DNA of 64,000 bases, from positions 1-64,000 of the forward strand of contig JAUJEA010000006.1 of the NCBI GenBank assembly GCA_030442035.1, given 5' to 3'. Origin of the DNA: Splendidivirga corallicola (GTDB lineage Bacteria; Bacteroidota; Bacteroidia; Cytophagales; Cyclobacteriaceae). The position numbers and the translations under genes are program-made. Below, piece after piece: positions 44,705-53,272 of this stretch (the stretch's first letter is position 1; every line of letters begins with the position of its first letter). Below the pieces are notes generated by a model. That model was not told the DNA's origin. It searched no databases and saw only the letters and a list, made by a program, of their open reading frames with translations.

Positions 44705-45412
44705 TTAATTCGATTCCTCATTTACTTTTTCACCAATCATTTTACTTGTTGCCAGGTTAATAATTTCCTCTATCTCTTCTTCAATGGTTAAATGAGTAGT
44801 ATCTATCTCATAAGCATCCTCAGCTTTTCTTAAAGGATTTTCTTCTCTGGTAGTATCTAACTTATCTCTATGTCTCAGGTTTGCTTTTATTTCGTCAAGA
44901 TTAACCAAATTATCCCTCTCTAAAAGTTCTTTTTGTCTTCTTTCAGCACGTACGTGAAAATCGGCAGTCATGAACACTTTTAGTTCGGCATCCGGAAAAA
45001 CATTGGTACCAATATCCCTACCATCCATCACTACTCCCCTTTTTTTACCCATCCTTCGCTGTTGCTCTACCATTACCTTTCTGACCTGGGTCAGAGCACT
45101 TACTTCACTTACTTTTAATGAAACTTCCATCGATCTTATATCATACTCCACATTTAATCCATTGAGGTATGTTTCAACGGCGCCTGTTTTGGGATTTCTT
45201 ATAAAGGTTATTTGAATATCATCAAGCGCCTTGTCAACAGCTTTTGGATTGGTTAGATTAACGTAGTTCTCAATGAAATATAAGGTAACTGCTCTGTACA
45301 TAGCACCTGAGTCTATGTAGATGTATCCCAACTCATCTGCCACTGCTTTTGCAGCAGTACTCTTTCCACAAGCTGAATACCCATCAATGGCAATAACAAT
45401 CTTCTTCATCAA
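44705..45412 (-). CDS. cmk: Cytidylate kinase
   Basis: The 235 residues are a standard (d)CMP kinase. The P-loop is GYSACGKST (residues 11-19), IDSGAMYRAVTLY follows, and the NMP-binding DGRDIGTNVFP motif is present. Lid-region Arg are in RAERRQKELL and NLRHRDKLDTTREENP. It phosphorylates CMP/dCMP to the diphosphates in the cytoplasm. Met1 and Met2 are equally possible starts. It is followed by ispH, an arrangement seen in other bacteria. The upstream 200 bases contain a word-like AT repeat and the small lipoprotein gene. Confidence 0.96.
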   Translation of the reverse strand: MMKKIVIAIDGYSACGKSTAAKAVADELGYIYIDSGAMYRAVTLYFIENYVNLTNPKAVDKALDDIQITFIRNPKTGAVETYLNGLNVEYDIRSMEVSLKVSEVSALTQVRKVMVEQQRRMGKKRGVVMDGRDIGTNVFPDAELKVFMTADFHVRAERRQKELLERDNLVNLDEIKANLRHRDKLDTTREENPLRKAEDAYEIDTTHLTIEEEIEEIINLATSKMIGEKVNEESN

Positions 45413-45597
45413 TCAATAGTCTTAATCAAACACCATGTTAGGTTCCTAATTGATGGCAAATATAAGAGAATATTAGGATCAATCCGAAAAGTTGAGCAGA
45501 ACGTTAATATAATCGTGCGGAGGTACTAAGATGTTGGTGATTCGAAGTAGCAAAGCCATGCGGTTAGCAACCATAATAGAGAATGGACACAATCTTT

Positions 45598-45621
45598 ATT
45601 ATTCATTACTAATTATTAATT
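45598..45621. repeat. Dispersed 24-bp repeat, copy 1
   Basis: The 24 bases, starting ATTATTCATTACTAATTATT, are the exact reverse complement of 58974-58997. The copy sits in non-coding DNA just after the stop of the 45-codon lipoprotein gene. Confidence 0.9.
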
Positions 45622-45631
45622 ATTCATTGAT

Positions 45632-45769
45632 CTAGCAGTCCTTTACAGGGCATGGAATAGGTTTATTCTTTTTTAGTTTTTTGCCTCTTTTTTGGGTAGA
45701 CTTACAAGCTCCCAATGTTAAGGTGCCAATCAGGATCAAAAGAATGGTACGGAACAGGATTTTTTTCAA
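45632..45769 (-). CDS. 45-residue lipoprotein, TTG start
   Basis: On the minus strand, TTG 45769 opens KKILFRTILLILIGTLTLGA-Cys, a complete lipoprotein signal with lipobox TLGAC (Cys22). The short mature part is KSTQKRGKKLKKNKPIP, and the chain ends CPVKDC. No ATG or GTG is in frame nearby, so TTG is the only sensible start. The plan (lipobox, Lys-rich tail, CPV) repeats that of the gene at 17353-17547. Function unknown. It is too short for default gene finders. The 24-bp dispersed repeat lies 10 bases beyond its stop. Confidence 0.7.
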   Translation of the reverse strand: MKKILFRTILLILIGTLTLGACKSTQKRGKKLKKNKPIPCPVKDC

Positions 45770-46012
45770 AACAAAATATTTATTGATAGGATCACAAAGA
45801 TATAATGAAAGAGTTAAGATATTATTTTATAGAATAACTATTATTTACGTTTGTACTTTTCCTCAAGTGTTGTGATCCGGAAGTGTTAAGATTGAAAAAT
45901 ATTCTGGATCAAAGTTTCTATTTGAATTTTATCAGTTTATATATTTTTTGGTTATTTGGGTTTGGAACGAATTGGTCTAAAGTATCTTCACTGATATAAA
46001 AACAGTATCTAA

Positions 46013-47656
46013 ATGAGCGATCAAACCATATCAGGTAATATTGTTGATGTTGTCAATGAAAAAATTTTTCCTGGTGAACTGCATCTGAATAATGGCACTA
46101 TTGAAAAAATTGTAGAGACCCGGGATGTCGAGAATCAGTACATTTTACCGGGCTTTATCGATTCGCATGTGCATATCGAAAGCTCCATGCTCGTGCCTTC
46201 GGAATTCGCACGATTGGCGGTAGTACATGGCACTGTTGCCACAATTTCCGATCCGCATGAGATCGGCAATGTGCTTGGAGTAAGAGGTGTCAATTATATG
46301 ATTGAGAATGGAAAACAGGTAAATTTTAAATTCTATTTTGGAGCCCCTTCCTGTGTTCCGGCTACTCCATTTGAAACTGCCGGTGCAGAAATCACGGCCA
46401 ATGACATTGCCGAACTTTTTAAGAATAAAGAAATTAAATATTTGGCGGAAATGATGAACTGGCCGGGAGTCCTTAACAATGATCCTGGTGTATTTGAAAA
46501 AATAAGAATAGCCCAGGAACATCATAGAAAAGTGGACGGCCACGCACCAGGGTTGAAAGGAGACATGGCCAAAAAATATATCAGCGCGGGAATTTCAACG
46601 GATCACGAATGTTTTACAAAAGAAGAGGCGCTTGACAAGCTAAAGTATGGCATGAAAATCATCATAAGAGAAGGAAGTGCCGCAAAAAACTTTGAAGCCC
46701 TCGCACCTCTCCTGGATGATCATGCTGATCAGATGATGTTCTGTTCGGATGACAAACATCCGGATAGTTTGGTAGAAGGGCATATTAACCTGCTGGTGAA
46801 GAGGGCCATTGAAAAGGGTACAGACTTATTTAAAGTCTTGAAGGCCGCCTGTGTCAATCCCGTCAAACATTATGATCTGTCCGTTGGGCTCTTGCGAAAT
46901 GGAGATCCAGCCGATTTTATTGTTATTGATGATCTGGAAAAATTTAATATCCAAAAGACCTTCATTGATGGAAAATTAGTTGCTGAGAAAGGAAACTCCC
47001 GTATTCCTTCAGTCAGGAACGATATCATCAATAACTTCCATATTACAAATAGGACTTCAGAAGATTTTGCATTAAATGTGGAAGGAAACTCAGCCAATGT
47101 TATTGAAGCACTGGATGGACAATTGATCACCAATCTAATAAAGTATGATATCAGTCATAAAAAAGGGTATTTTGAGAGTGATGTTGATCATGACATTTTA
47201 AAAATTGTGGTAATCAACCGGTACCGGGAAACCAGACCTGCCGTAACATTGATCAAAAGCTTTGGGTTAAAAGAAGGAGCAATTGCTTCTTCGGTAGGCC
47301 ATGATTCCCATAACATCATCGCTGTGGGCGTAGATGATGAAAGCATTACAAGGGCTGTAAACCTAATTATTGATCACAAAGGCGGAGTTTCGGCCGTATC
47401 AAAAAACCAAAAGATGATCGTACCTTTACCGGTTGCCGGACTGATGTCAATCGAAGATGGCTATAAGGTAGCTATCCAATATTCTGAGATTGATCGGATG
47501 GCAAAGAGATTGGGATCCAATCTTTCCGCTCCTTTTATGACACTTTCTTTTATGGCCTTACTGGTGATCCCATCACTAAAACTAAGCGATAAAGGTTTAT
47601 TCGATGGGGATAAATTCGAGTTTGTAAAACTTTTTTCAAATTCCCGGCATCCATAA
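46013..47656 (+). CDS. ade: Adenine deaminase
   Basis: The 547-residue amidohydrolase converts adenine to hypoxanthine and ammonia in purine salvage. The metal motif is [16 protein letters not shown] at about residues 45-60. Other family signatures are [25 protein letters not shown] and CSDDKHPDS with the catalytic Asp. The C-terminal domain has [13 protein letters not shown], typical of bacterial Ade. The size is within the normal 540-600. It is cytoplasmic. It stands alone, followed 51 bases later by a small coiled-coil gene. Confidence 0.95.
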   Translation: MSDQTISGNIVDVVNEKIFPGELHLNNGTIEKIVETRDVENQYILPGFIDSHVHIESSMLVPSEFARLAVVHGTVATISDPHEIGNVLGVRGVNYMIENGKQVNFKFYFGAPSCVPATPFETAGAEITANDIAELFKNKEIKYLAEMMNWPGVLNNDPGVFEKIRIAQEHHRKVDGHAPGLKGDMAKKYISAGISTDHECFTKEEALDKLKYGMKIIIREGSAAKNFEALAPLLDDHADQMMFCSDDKHPDSLVEGHINLLVKRAIEKGTDLFKVLKAACVNPVKHYDLSVGLLRNGDPADFIVIDDLEKFNIQKTFIDGKLVAEKGNSRIPSVRNDIINNFHITNRTSEDFALNVEGNSANVIEALDGQLITNLIKYDISHKKGYFESDVDHDILKIVVINRYRETRPAVTLIKSFGLKEGAIASSVGHDSHNIIAVGVDDESITRAVNLIIDHKGGVSAVSKNQKMIVPLPVAGLMSIEDGYKVAIQYSEIDRMAKRLGSNLSAPFMTLSFMALLVIPSLKLSDKGLFDGDKFEFVKLFSNSRHP

Positions 47657-47707
47657 AATACTTTGTTTTAATTTTTGCGTTAAATTGTAGAAAAATTTAA
47701 CTGAATA

Positions 47708-47989
47708 ATGGAAGAAACCAAAGAAGGAACAGTTGAGAGAATACTTAAAAAGTTGGGACAAAAAGTGGATGATTTAATTGAAAAAACAAAAAACTCATCC
47801 GGAGATCTGGAAGAAGATCTTAAAAAAAAGGTTCAGGAATTAAGAAAGAGTAGTGTGAAATTTGAGGAGGATGTAAAGAATTTCCATGAAGAAAATAAGG
47901 ACAAATTTAAAGAGGTTGGAGAACAGTTGGAAAAATCGGCTGTTGAACTAAAAAAAGCTGTGGAATCAGTATTCTCCAAAAAAAATTAA
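47708..47989 (+). CDS. Small charged coiled-coil protein
   Basis: The 93 residues are almost entirely one charged amphipathic helix with Lys/Glu heptads (ILKKLGQKVDDLIEKTKN, LEEDLKKKVQELRKS). There is no signal peptide, no Cys and no catalytic motif. The pattern resembles small stress- or apolipoprotein-like coiled coils. I cannot name a family. It follows ade by 51 bases and may be cotranscribed. Confidence 0.7.
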   Translation: MEETKEGTVERILKKLGQKVDDLIEKTKNSSGDLEEDLKKKVQELRKSSVKFEEDVKNFHEENKDKFKEVGEQLEKSAVELKKAVESVFSKKN

Positions 47990-48139
47990 GTATCACGCAT
48001 TTTGAGTGATAAACCTTAAATCCAGAATTTCTTCCGTTCAAATAATATTAGATTGTGAAAAATCAATCTTTTTAGTCTTTTTAAACGTTTGTTAACCGGA
48101 GCATAATACTTTAAAGTAAATTTTAATTGTATAAAAAAT

Positions 48140-48850
48140 ATGGGCAGAATTATTGAAACCACTGAGATTTCAAAAGTTTATAAAATGGGAAGTGAAATCA
48201 TCAATGCATTGGTTTCTATTTCGATAAATATAGATAAGGGTGAGTACGTAGCTTTTATGGGACCATCAGGATCAGGAAAATCAACTTTGATGAATATTAT
48301 CGGATGCCTGGACACACCTAGCTCGGGAACCTATATATTAAATAATAATGATGTGAGTGACCTCACGGAAAATGAGTTGGCGGAAATAAGGAATAAGGAA
48401 ATTGGTTTCGTATTCCAAACTTTTAACTTGCTGCCCAGAGCCACCTCATTAGACAATGTTGCACTACCACTGATCTATGCCGGATTAAACAAATACGATA
48501 GGGAAGAAAAAGCCATGGCAGCCCTTGCGAGCGTGGGATTGGCAGATAGAGCTTCTCATAAACCTAACGAACTGTCAGGTGGGCAAAGACAAAGAGTTGC
48601 AATTGCCAGGGCACTGGTAAATGATCCCAGTATTATCCTGGCCGACGAACCTACAGGTAACCTGGATTCAAAAACTTCCTATAGTATCATGGATCTTTTC
48701 CAGGAGCTTCATGATAAGGGAAATACCATTATTATGGTAACACATGAGGATGATATTGCACATTATGCTCATAGAATAGTGAGATTGCGCGACGGTTTAA
48801 TTGAGTCTGATGAGATCAATGAAAATGTGATTGCCACCGGTCCTCAATAG
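48140..48850 (+). CDS. LolD/MacB-type ABC transporter ATPase (orphan)
   Basis: The 236-residue ATPase has Walker [10 protein letters not shown], the Q-loop region [21 protein letters not shown], the signature [15 protein letters not shown], Walker [13 protein letters not shown] and the H-loop His in MVTHEDD. These identify the MacB/LolD/FtsE branch, which drives FtsX-like permeases to move lipoproteins, peptides or envelope signals. No permease gene adjoins it. Two FtsX-like permeases at 59433 and 62166 are 10 kb away and may use this or another ATPase. Confidence 0.95.
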   Translation: MGRIIETTEISKVYKMGSEIINALVSISINIDKGEYVAFMGPSGSGKSTLMNIIGCLDTPSSGTYILNNNDVSDLTENELAEIRNKEIGFVFQTFNLLPRATSLDNVALPLIYAGLNKYDREEKAMAALASVGLADRASHKPNELSGGQRQRVAIARALVNDPSIILADEPTGNLDSKTSYSIMDLFQELHDKGNTIIMVTHEDDIAHYAHRIVRLRDGLIESDEINENVIATGPQ

Positions 48851-49009
48851 TCCACTATTCCAAGTTTGTTACATCCAATAAGCAATGGAAAAAACTATCT
48901 AACTAGTAATACCTATTTGCTTTCATTTCAACATCTGAACCCTTTCGTGCCAATGGTGGAAGCATATTGTGTTTCTTTTCCAAACCATTACAAAAGGGCA
49001 AAAACTTTT

Positions 49010-49045
49010 ACTTAATTATATCCTTAACTCATAATATAATTAAGT
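49010..49045. other. 12-bp inverted repeat upstream of the adenosyltransferase
   Basis: ACTTAATTATAT (49010-49021) is the exact reverse complement of 49034-49045, with a 12-base loop. There is no T-run. It could be an operator or mRNA hairpin. The rest of 48851-49143 shows nothing, and no B12-riboswitch features are seen. Confidence 0.5.
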
Positions 49046-49143
49046 AGTGAATTCGAGTTCTTAATTTTGGTTTGAAGTTGATACTTTACCAACTTAGTTA
49101 CTTTAATACTTCAGCACTTATTTATGCACTTATCAGCAAACAG

Positions 49144-49692
49144 ATGAAAGTATATACCAAAACAGGAGATCAAGGAAGTACTTCCTTGTTGGGAGGCACC
49201 AGAGTACCAAAATCGCATGATAGAATTGAGGCCTATGGAACAGTGGATGAACTAAATTCCTACATTGGGCTTTTGCGCGATCAGGACGTCAACAAAGACA
49301 TAGCAGCTATCCTGATAGAAATACAGGACAGACTTTTTACCATTGGATCATCATTGGCCTCAGACCCCGACAAGTCCAAAGTCAAAATTCCGGACCTTCT
49401 TGAAAGCGATGTAGAACTCCTGGAAAAGGAGATAGATACCATGAATGAACAGCTACCGGAAATGCGTTCCTTTGTATTGCCAGGAGGACACCAGTCCATT
49501 TCATTCTGTCATATAGCCAGATGTGTTTGCAGAAGGGCTGAAAGGTTGGTCATTCGTTTGTCCCAGAACGAATTTGTTGCTGATCTGGTCATAAAATATT
49601 TGAATCGTTTATCCGATTATCTTTTTGTGCTTTCCAGGAAGATAACACAAGAATTAGATGCAGAAGAAACACCCTGGAATCCTCGGAAATAA
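49144..49692 (+). CDS. PduO-type corrinoid adenosyltransferase
   Basis: An upstream in-frame start exists at 49072, but ATG 49144 (MKVYTKTGDQGSTSLLGG) gives the standard 182-residue protein. The ATP-binding N-terminus, RIEAYGTVDELNSYIGLLR, and the family motif SFCHIARCVCRRAERLVIRL are intact. It transfers the adenosyl group of ATP to cob(I)alamin, giving adenosylcobalamin. No cobalamin genes adjoin it. It is monocistronic by position, with a long repeat-rich gap after it. Confidence 0.93.
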   Translation: MKVYTKTGDQGSTSLLGGTRVPKSHDRIEAYGTVDELNSYIGLLRDQDVNKDIAAILIEIQDRLFTIGSSLASDPDKSKVKIPDLLESDVELLEKEIDTMNEQLPEMRSFVLPGGHQSISFCHIARCVCRRAERLVIRLSQNEFVADLVIKYLNRLSDYLFVLSRKITQELDAEETPWNPRK

Positions 49693-49800
49693 TCTTTTCA
49701 AATGGGAGGATTTATATCGTTCGCATTGGAATTTACCTGATTTTAGGATTTCTAAGGTCCTGGTGCTGCATGCTTCATCGTTCTAAATTCTCCATTCCAT

Positions 49801-49976
49801 AAATCCTGAAAGGATCAAACCTGAATAGCCTGTTAGTTAAAGCAAATTTGCCTGACCCTGAAAAGGGTCAAACGTTTTGTTTTCATTGTTTTACGAATAT
49901 TCGACCCCGTAAAGGGTCGGCATGGAGCTAAGGTTATCGGACTATTAACATTTGAACCCTTTGGGTTACGTAATAT
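49801..49976. repeat. Array of four small hairpins in two inverted pairs
   Basis: Stem-loops are ATCCT-GAA-AGGAT (49803-49815), GACCCT-GAAA-AGGGTC (49854-49869), CGACCC...GGGTCG (49902-49919) and AACCC-TTT-GGGTT (49955-49967). The first two are followed by CAAAC. The last two are preceded by the mirrored TTCG and TTTG, so the array is an inverted arrangement of one motif. This fills much of the 539-base gap 49693-50231. It resembles REP/MITE-like intergenic elements I associate with Bacteroidota. Confidence 0.75.
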
Positions 49977-50076
49977 GCTATTTTATATAGGACTCAAATA
50001 CCAAACACGATATTCAAAAAAATTCTAACAGCTTTTTTTGATCTGACCTATTTCAATAGCAAACCAAGGTTTACCC

Positions 50077-50146
50077 ACTTAAATACTTTAATACTCCAAC
50101 ACTTTTCAACTTCAACACCTCAACACATAAGCACCTCAACACTTAT
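50077..50146. repeat. Long CTTCAACA/CTCAACAC tandem-like repeat
   Basis: About 70 bases of imperfect copies of the reverse complement of TGTTGAAG (CTTCAACACCTCAACAC, GCACCTCAACACTT). It is the longest tract of this family here, lying just upstream of the ilvE promoter. Confidence 0.8.
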
Positions 50147-50164
50147 GTTATAAGGCCGTTTAGC

Positions 50165-50195
50165 TTTGCAATTAGTCTTATTCTTAGTAAATTCG
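50165..50195 (+). promoter_or_regulatory. Candidate Bacteroidota promoter of ilvE
   Basis: TTTG (50165-50168), 19 bases, then TAAATTCG (50188-50195) matches TTTG-N19-TAnnTTTG with one mismatch. It lies 36 bases before the ATG. Confidence 0.5.
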
Positions 50196-50231
50196 TAAAC
50201 ATTTTTAGACAGATTAAATAAGCGAGTTTTT

Positions 50232-51296
50232 ATGATTGAGACTATTGGTATTGAGGTACAAAAAACCGAACAAAGCCGAATTAAGGAAATTGATTTTCAT
50301 AATATAGATTTCGGCAAGGTATATTCTGATCACATGTTTGTGGCTGATTTTGAAGATGGTGAGTGGAAGAATTTTCAAATCCTGCCATATGCAGATCTGA
50401 GCCTGAGCCCTGCCAACACTGTCCTGCACTATAGTCAGTCAGTCTTTGAAGGTTTGAAAGCGTATAAGAATGACAAAGGTGATGCATTGATATTTCGACC
50501 TTTTGATAATTTTCGCCGTTTGAACAAATCTGCCGCGAGGATGTGTATTCCTGAGTTACCGGAAGAAATATATGCAGAAGGGCTTACCGAATTAATCAAA
50601 CTTGATAAAGCTTGGGTACCTGATGTTCCAGGAACTTCCTTGTATATCAGACCTTTTATTTTTGGAGCTGATAATTACATCGGCATCAGGCCTTCAACCA
50701 CTTATAAATTCATTATTTTCACTTGCCCTGTTGGTGCTTACTATTCCCAGCCAGTTCGAGTGAAAATCGAGACTAAATTTTCCAGAGCTTTTGAAGGAGG
50801 AACAGGGGCTGCCAAAACCGGTGGCAATTATGCAGCTTCTTTATATCCGGCTAAATTAGCTCAGGAACAAGGGTACCATCAATTGATATGGACAGATGGC
50901 AAATCCCATGAATACATCGAAGAGTCCGGTACCATGAATGTGATGTTTGTGATCAATAATACTTTGATCACACCCCCAACGGGTGATACGATACTGCATG
51001 GAATTACCAGGGAAAGTGTTCTCACGCTGGCAAGAGATTGGGGTTATCAAGTGGAAGAAAGAAAAATATCAGTAAGGGAGGTTATTGATGCTGCCCAAAA
51101 TGGTACACTTCAGGAAGCTTTTGGCGCTGGAACAGCAGCGACAATTGCACAGATCGCTACCATTGGTCATGATGGCCAGGATTATGATTTACCCCCGGTT
51201 GAAGGAAGAGAATTGTCTAATAAAGTTTTAAAGGCACTCGATGAAATTAAGACAGGCAAGCGAGAGGATAAATTCAATTGGATATATACCGTATAA
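50232..51296 (+). CDS. ilvE: Branched-chain amino acid aminotransferase
   Basis: The 354-residue fold-type IV PLP enzyme interconverts Leu/Ile/Val and their 2-oxo acids. The PLP Lys lies in GTGAAKTGGNYAASL. The signature YIEESGTMNVMFVI and the phosphate-binding GAGTAATIA near the C-terminus (GAFGAGTAATIAQI) are present. QSVFEGLKAYK is the substrate loop common to the larger branched-chain enzymes. It has a candidate promoter 36 bases upstream and a terminator directly after it, so it is a single-gene unit. The size matches the family (about 340-365). Confidence 0.97.
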   Translation: MIETIGIEVQKTEQSRIKEIDFHNIDFGKVYSDHMFVADFEDGEWKNFQILPYADLSLSPANTVLHYSQSVFEGLKAYKNDKGDALIFRPFDNFRRLNKSAARMCIPELPEEIYAEGLTELIKLDKAWVPDVPGTSLYIRPFIFGADNYIGIRPSTTYKFIIFTCPVGAYYSQPVRVKIETKFSRAFEGGTGAAKTGGNYAASLYPAKLAQEQGYHQLIWTDGKSHEYIEESGTMNVMFVINNTLITPPTGDTILHGITRESVLTLARDWGYQVEERKISVREVIDAAQNGTLQEAFGAGTAATIAQIATIGHDGQDYDLPPVEGRELSNKVLKALDEIKTGKREDKFNWIYTV

Positions 51297-51323
51297 ATAA
51301 AATATAATTTAGCAGAATTGAAG

Positions 51324-51353
51324 AAATCCGTCCAACCTTTGGATGGATTTTTT
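51324..51353 (+). terminator. Intrinsic terminator of ilvE
   Basis: AAATCCGTCCAA (51324-51335) pairs with 51339-51350 with one G-U, a 3-base loop and a T-run to 51353. Confidence 0.85.
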
Positions 51354-51366
51354 CATTATAGAGGTC

Positions 51367-51870
51367 ATGATCAAATCATTTTTTATACTCATCATCACAT
51401 GCGCTTTTTGCTATCAAACTCAGGCTCAAAAATTTTTATTGCTGAGCCAAAGAGGGGCTAAGAAAAGAGTAAAAATCAATCAAGGTGATGTGCTTAGATT
51501 TAAGTTCAAGGGCGACGATAGATTCTACCAGGACAAAATTGTCAATCTCGCTGAAGGGTTGATTTTTTTGGAAACAACGATCATCAATGTGAAGGACGTG
51601 GGTGTTATTGATATCCGGGATCACAAAGATCGTAGTTTTAATTTACCTCAATATGCCGCCGCATTGCCCGTAGCAGGTGTTGGTTATTTTTTAATCGATC
51701 AGGTGAACAACAGTATTGTGGATGGAAATAAATTGCGCATCGATGAAAAAGTAGCCAGAACCAGCGGAATATTAATTGGCTTGGGATTTTTAATCAAATG
51801 GACAGAAAGAAAATACTTCAAAGTAAATGATCGAAACAGAATACAGGTAATCGACTTTACGCAGCGTTGA
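51367..51870 (+). CDS. Exported protein of unknown function
   Basis: The frame could begin at 51343, but that ATG is inside the ilvE terminator. ATG 51367 gives a proper signal peptide (MIKSFFILIITCAFCYQTQA, cleaved near residue 21) and 167 residues. The mature part begins QKFLLLSQRGAKKRVKINQG and has a hydrophobic segment (AAALPVAGVGYFLI) then GILIGLGFLIKW, so it may have one or two membrane passes. The family is not recognised. It is followed by TGTTGAAG repeats. Confidence 0.65.
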   Translation: MIKSFFILIITCAFCYQTQAQKFLLLSQRGAKKRVKINQGDVLRFKFKGDDRFYQDKIVNLAEGLIFLETTIINVKDVGVIDIRDHKDRSFNLPQYAAALPVAGVGYFLIDQVNNSIVDGNKLRIDEKVARTSGILIGLGFLIKWTERKYFKVNDRNRIQVIDFTQR

Positions 51871-51878
51871 TATAGAGG

Positions 51879-51914
51879 AGTGTTGAAGTACGGAGGTGTT
51901 GAAGTGTTTAAGTT
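51879..51914. repeat. TGTTGAAG repeat cluster
   Basis: Two copies of GTGTTGAAGT separated by a CGGAG-type spacer, then a degenerate copy. It lies between the unknown exported gene and prfB. Confidence 0.8.
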
Positions 51915-52046
51915 AGGATTTATGATAATCGCTTTGGTAAAACATACTTAAAAGCCAATATTAGTTAATCAATTAGTACTTTTTCATTCTAACCTGCTTG
52001 AATTTTAAAACTTATTTCATGAGATTTGCCCACTAAAAATTAAAAC

Positions 52047-53124
52047 ATGACGACAGATCAATTGAAAGATTTGAAGGCAAGAGTAGATGCCTTGAGGAGG
52101 TATCTTTGACTACGATACAAAGATCAAAGAAGTAGAGGAAGAAGAGACTATTACCACACAGGAAGGTTTCTGGGATGATCCTAAAGAAGCCGAAAAAATC
52201 TTAAAAGGCATAAAATCCAAAAAACTATGGACCGACAGTTTCAGCCAGGTTAATGGTTCTTTGGAAGATCTTGAAACATTAAATGAATTTCACGAGGCCG
52301 GCGAAGTAGAATCATCGGAGATTGATGCTGAATATGAAAAAACTGTAAAGCTGGTTGAAGAGCTTGAATTCAAAAAAATGCTCAGCAGTGAGGAAGATCA
52401 ACTCAGTGCCATGATCGAAATCAACCCGGGAGCAGGTGGTACTGAAAGCCAGGACTGGGCCGATATGTTGAACAGAATGTATATCATGTGGGGTGAGGCA
52501 CAGGGATATTCTGTAAAACAGGTGAACTATCAGGCCGGTGATGTGGCAGGCATTAAATCCGCTACCCTGGAAATAGATGGTGACTTCGCCTACGGAAACC
52601 TGAAATCAGAAATCGGTGTGCATCGCTTGGTCCGTATTTCCCCTTTCGATTCAGGAGGAAGAAGACATACATCTTTTGCATCTGTCTATGTTTATCCCGT
52701 CGTGGATGACAATATTGAAATAGAAGTAAATCCGGCTGATATTACCTGGGAAACTTTCCGCTCAGGAGGTGCCGGAGGCCAAAATGTAAACAAGGTTGAG
52801 ACGGCCGTACGACTGCGACATGCCCCCTCAGGTATTATTATTGAATGTCAGCAAGAGAGATCACAGCTTCAGAATAAGGATAAAGCCATCAAGATGTTGA
52901 AATCCAAGCTTTACCAAATAGAAATTGAAAAAAGAAATGCTGAAAGAGACAAAGTGGAAAGCGGGAAAATGAAAATTGACTTTGGATCTCAAATTCGAAA
53001 TTACGTGCTCCACCCTTATAAAATGATCAAAGACGCTCGGACAGGTGTTGAAAGAAGCGATGTCCAAAATGTATTAGACGGCGATCTAAATGATTATATG
53101 AAGGCATTCCTCATGACACAGTGA
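52047..53124 (+). CDS. prfB: Peptide chain release factor 2 with programmed +1 frameshift
   Basis: The real start is ATG 52047. Twenty codons are read to CTT 52104-52106, then an in-frame TGA at 52107-52109. A +1 shift to GAC at 52108 continues in the frame that runs to 53124, giving 358 residues, the normal RF2 size. Reading only from the later frame would lose the N-terminus. The product has the RF2 codon-recognition SPF motif ([12 protein letters not shown]) and the catalytic GGQ in [20 protein letters not shown]. It releases chains at UGA and UAA. Low RF2 lets the ribosome pause at UGA and shift, so RF2 controls its own synthesis. Confidence 0.97.
52095..52110 (+). promoter_or_regulatory. 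RF2 frameshift signal
   Basis: AGGAGG (52095-52100) acts as an internal Shine-Dalgarno just before TAT CTT TGA C (52101-52110). This is the conserved RF2 autoregulation site. Confidence 0.95.
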
Positions 53125-53130
53125 TGTACG

Positions 53131-53161
53131 AGGTTTCAGGTTACAAGTTATAGGTTTCAGG
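53131..53161. repeat. Repeated AGGTTTCAGG word after prfB
   Basis: AGGTTTCAGG at 53131-53140 and 53152-53161 is separated by TTACAAGTTAT. It is another example of word-like intergenic repeats. Confidence 0.75.
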
Positions 53162-53207
53162 CTAGGGCAACACACAAAAAGGAGATCATTCCAATTCAAA
53201 ACTAAGT

Positions 53208-53237
53208 CGTAATTTGTAATTCAACATTCGTGATTAA
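53208..53237. repeat. Solo copy of the four-helix cassette's outer end
   Basis: CGTAATTTGTAATTCAACAT (first 20 bases) matches the right outer end of the addAB cassette, 29424-29453, at 26 of 30 positions. All four differences are transitions. No four-helix-bundle gene is here. It lies between convergent prfB and the alpha-2-macroglobulin gene. Confidence 0.75.
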
Positions 53238-53272
53238 CATAGCTATCTAAAAAAAGACCAATTACCCTTCCT

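Noticed and set aside
45532-45633. Plus-strand 33-codon frame reading into the 24-bp repeat
   Set aside because: Its end is the translated AT-rich repeat word (YYSLLIINYSLI) and it has no other support.
45681-45875. Plus-strand 64-codon frame
   Set aside because: It is the antisense shadow of the 45-codon lipoprotein gene and its leader.
48851-49143. Cobalamin riboswitch upstream of the adenosyltransferase
   Set aside because: No B12-box-like sequence; only a 12-bp AT-rich inverted repeat is seen.
52261-53124. prfB taken as starting at 52261
   Set aside because: This loses the N-terminal domain. The frameshift site at 52095-52110 and the ATG at 52047 give the normal RF2 length.
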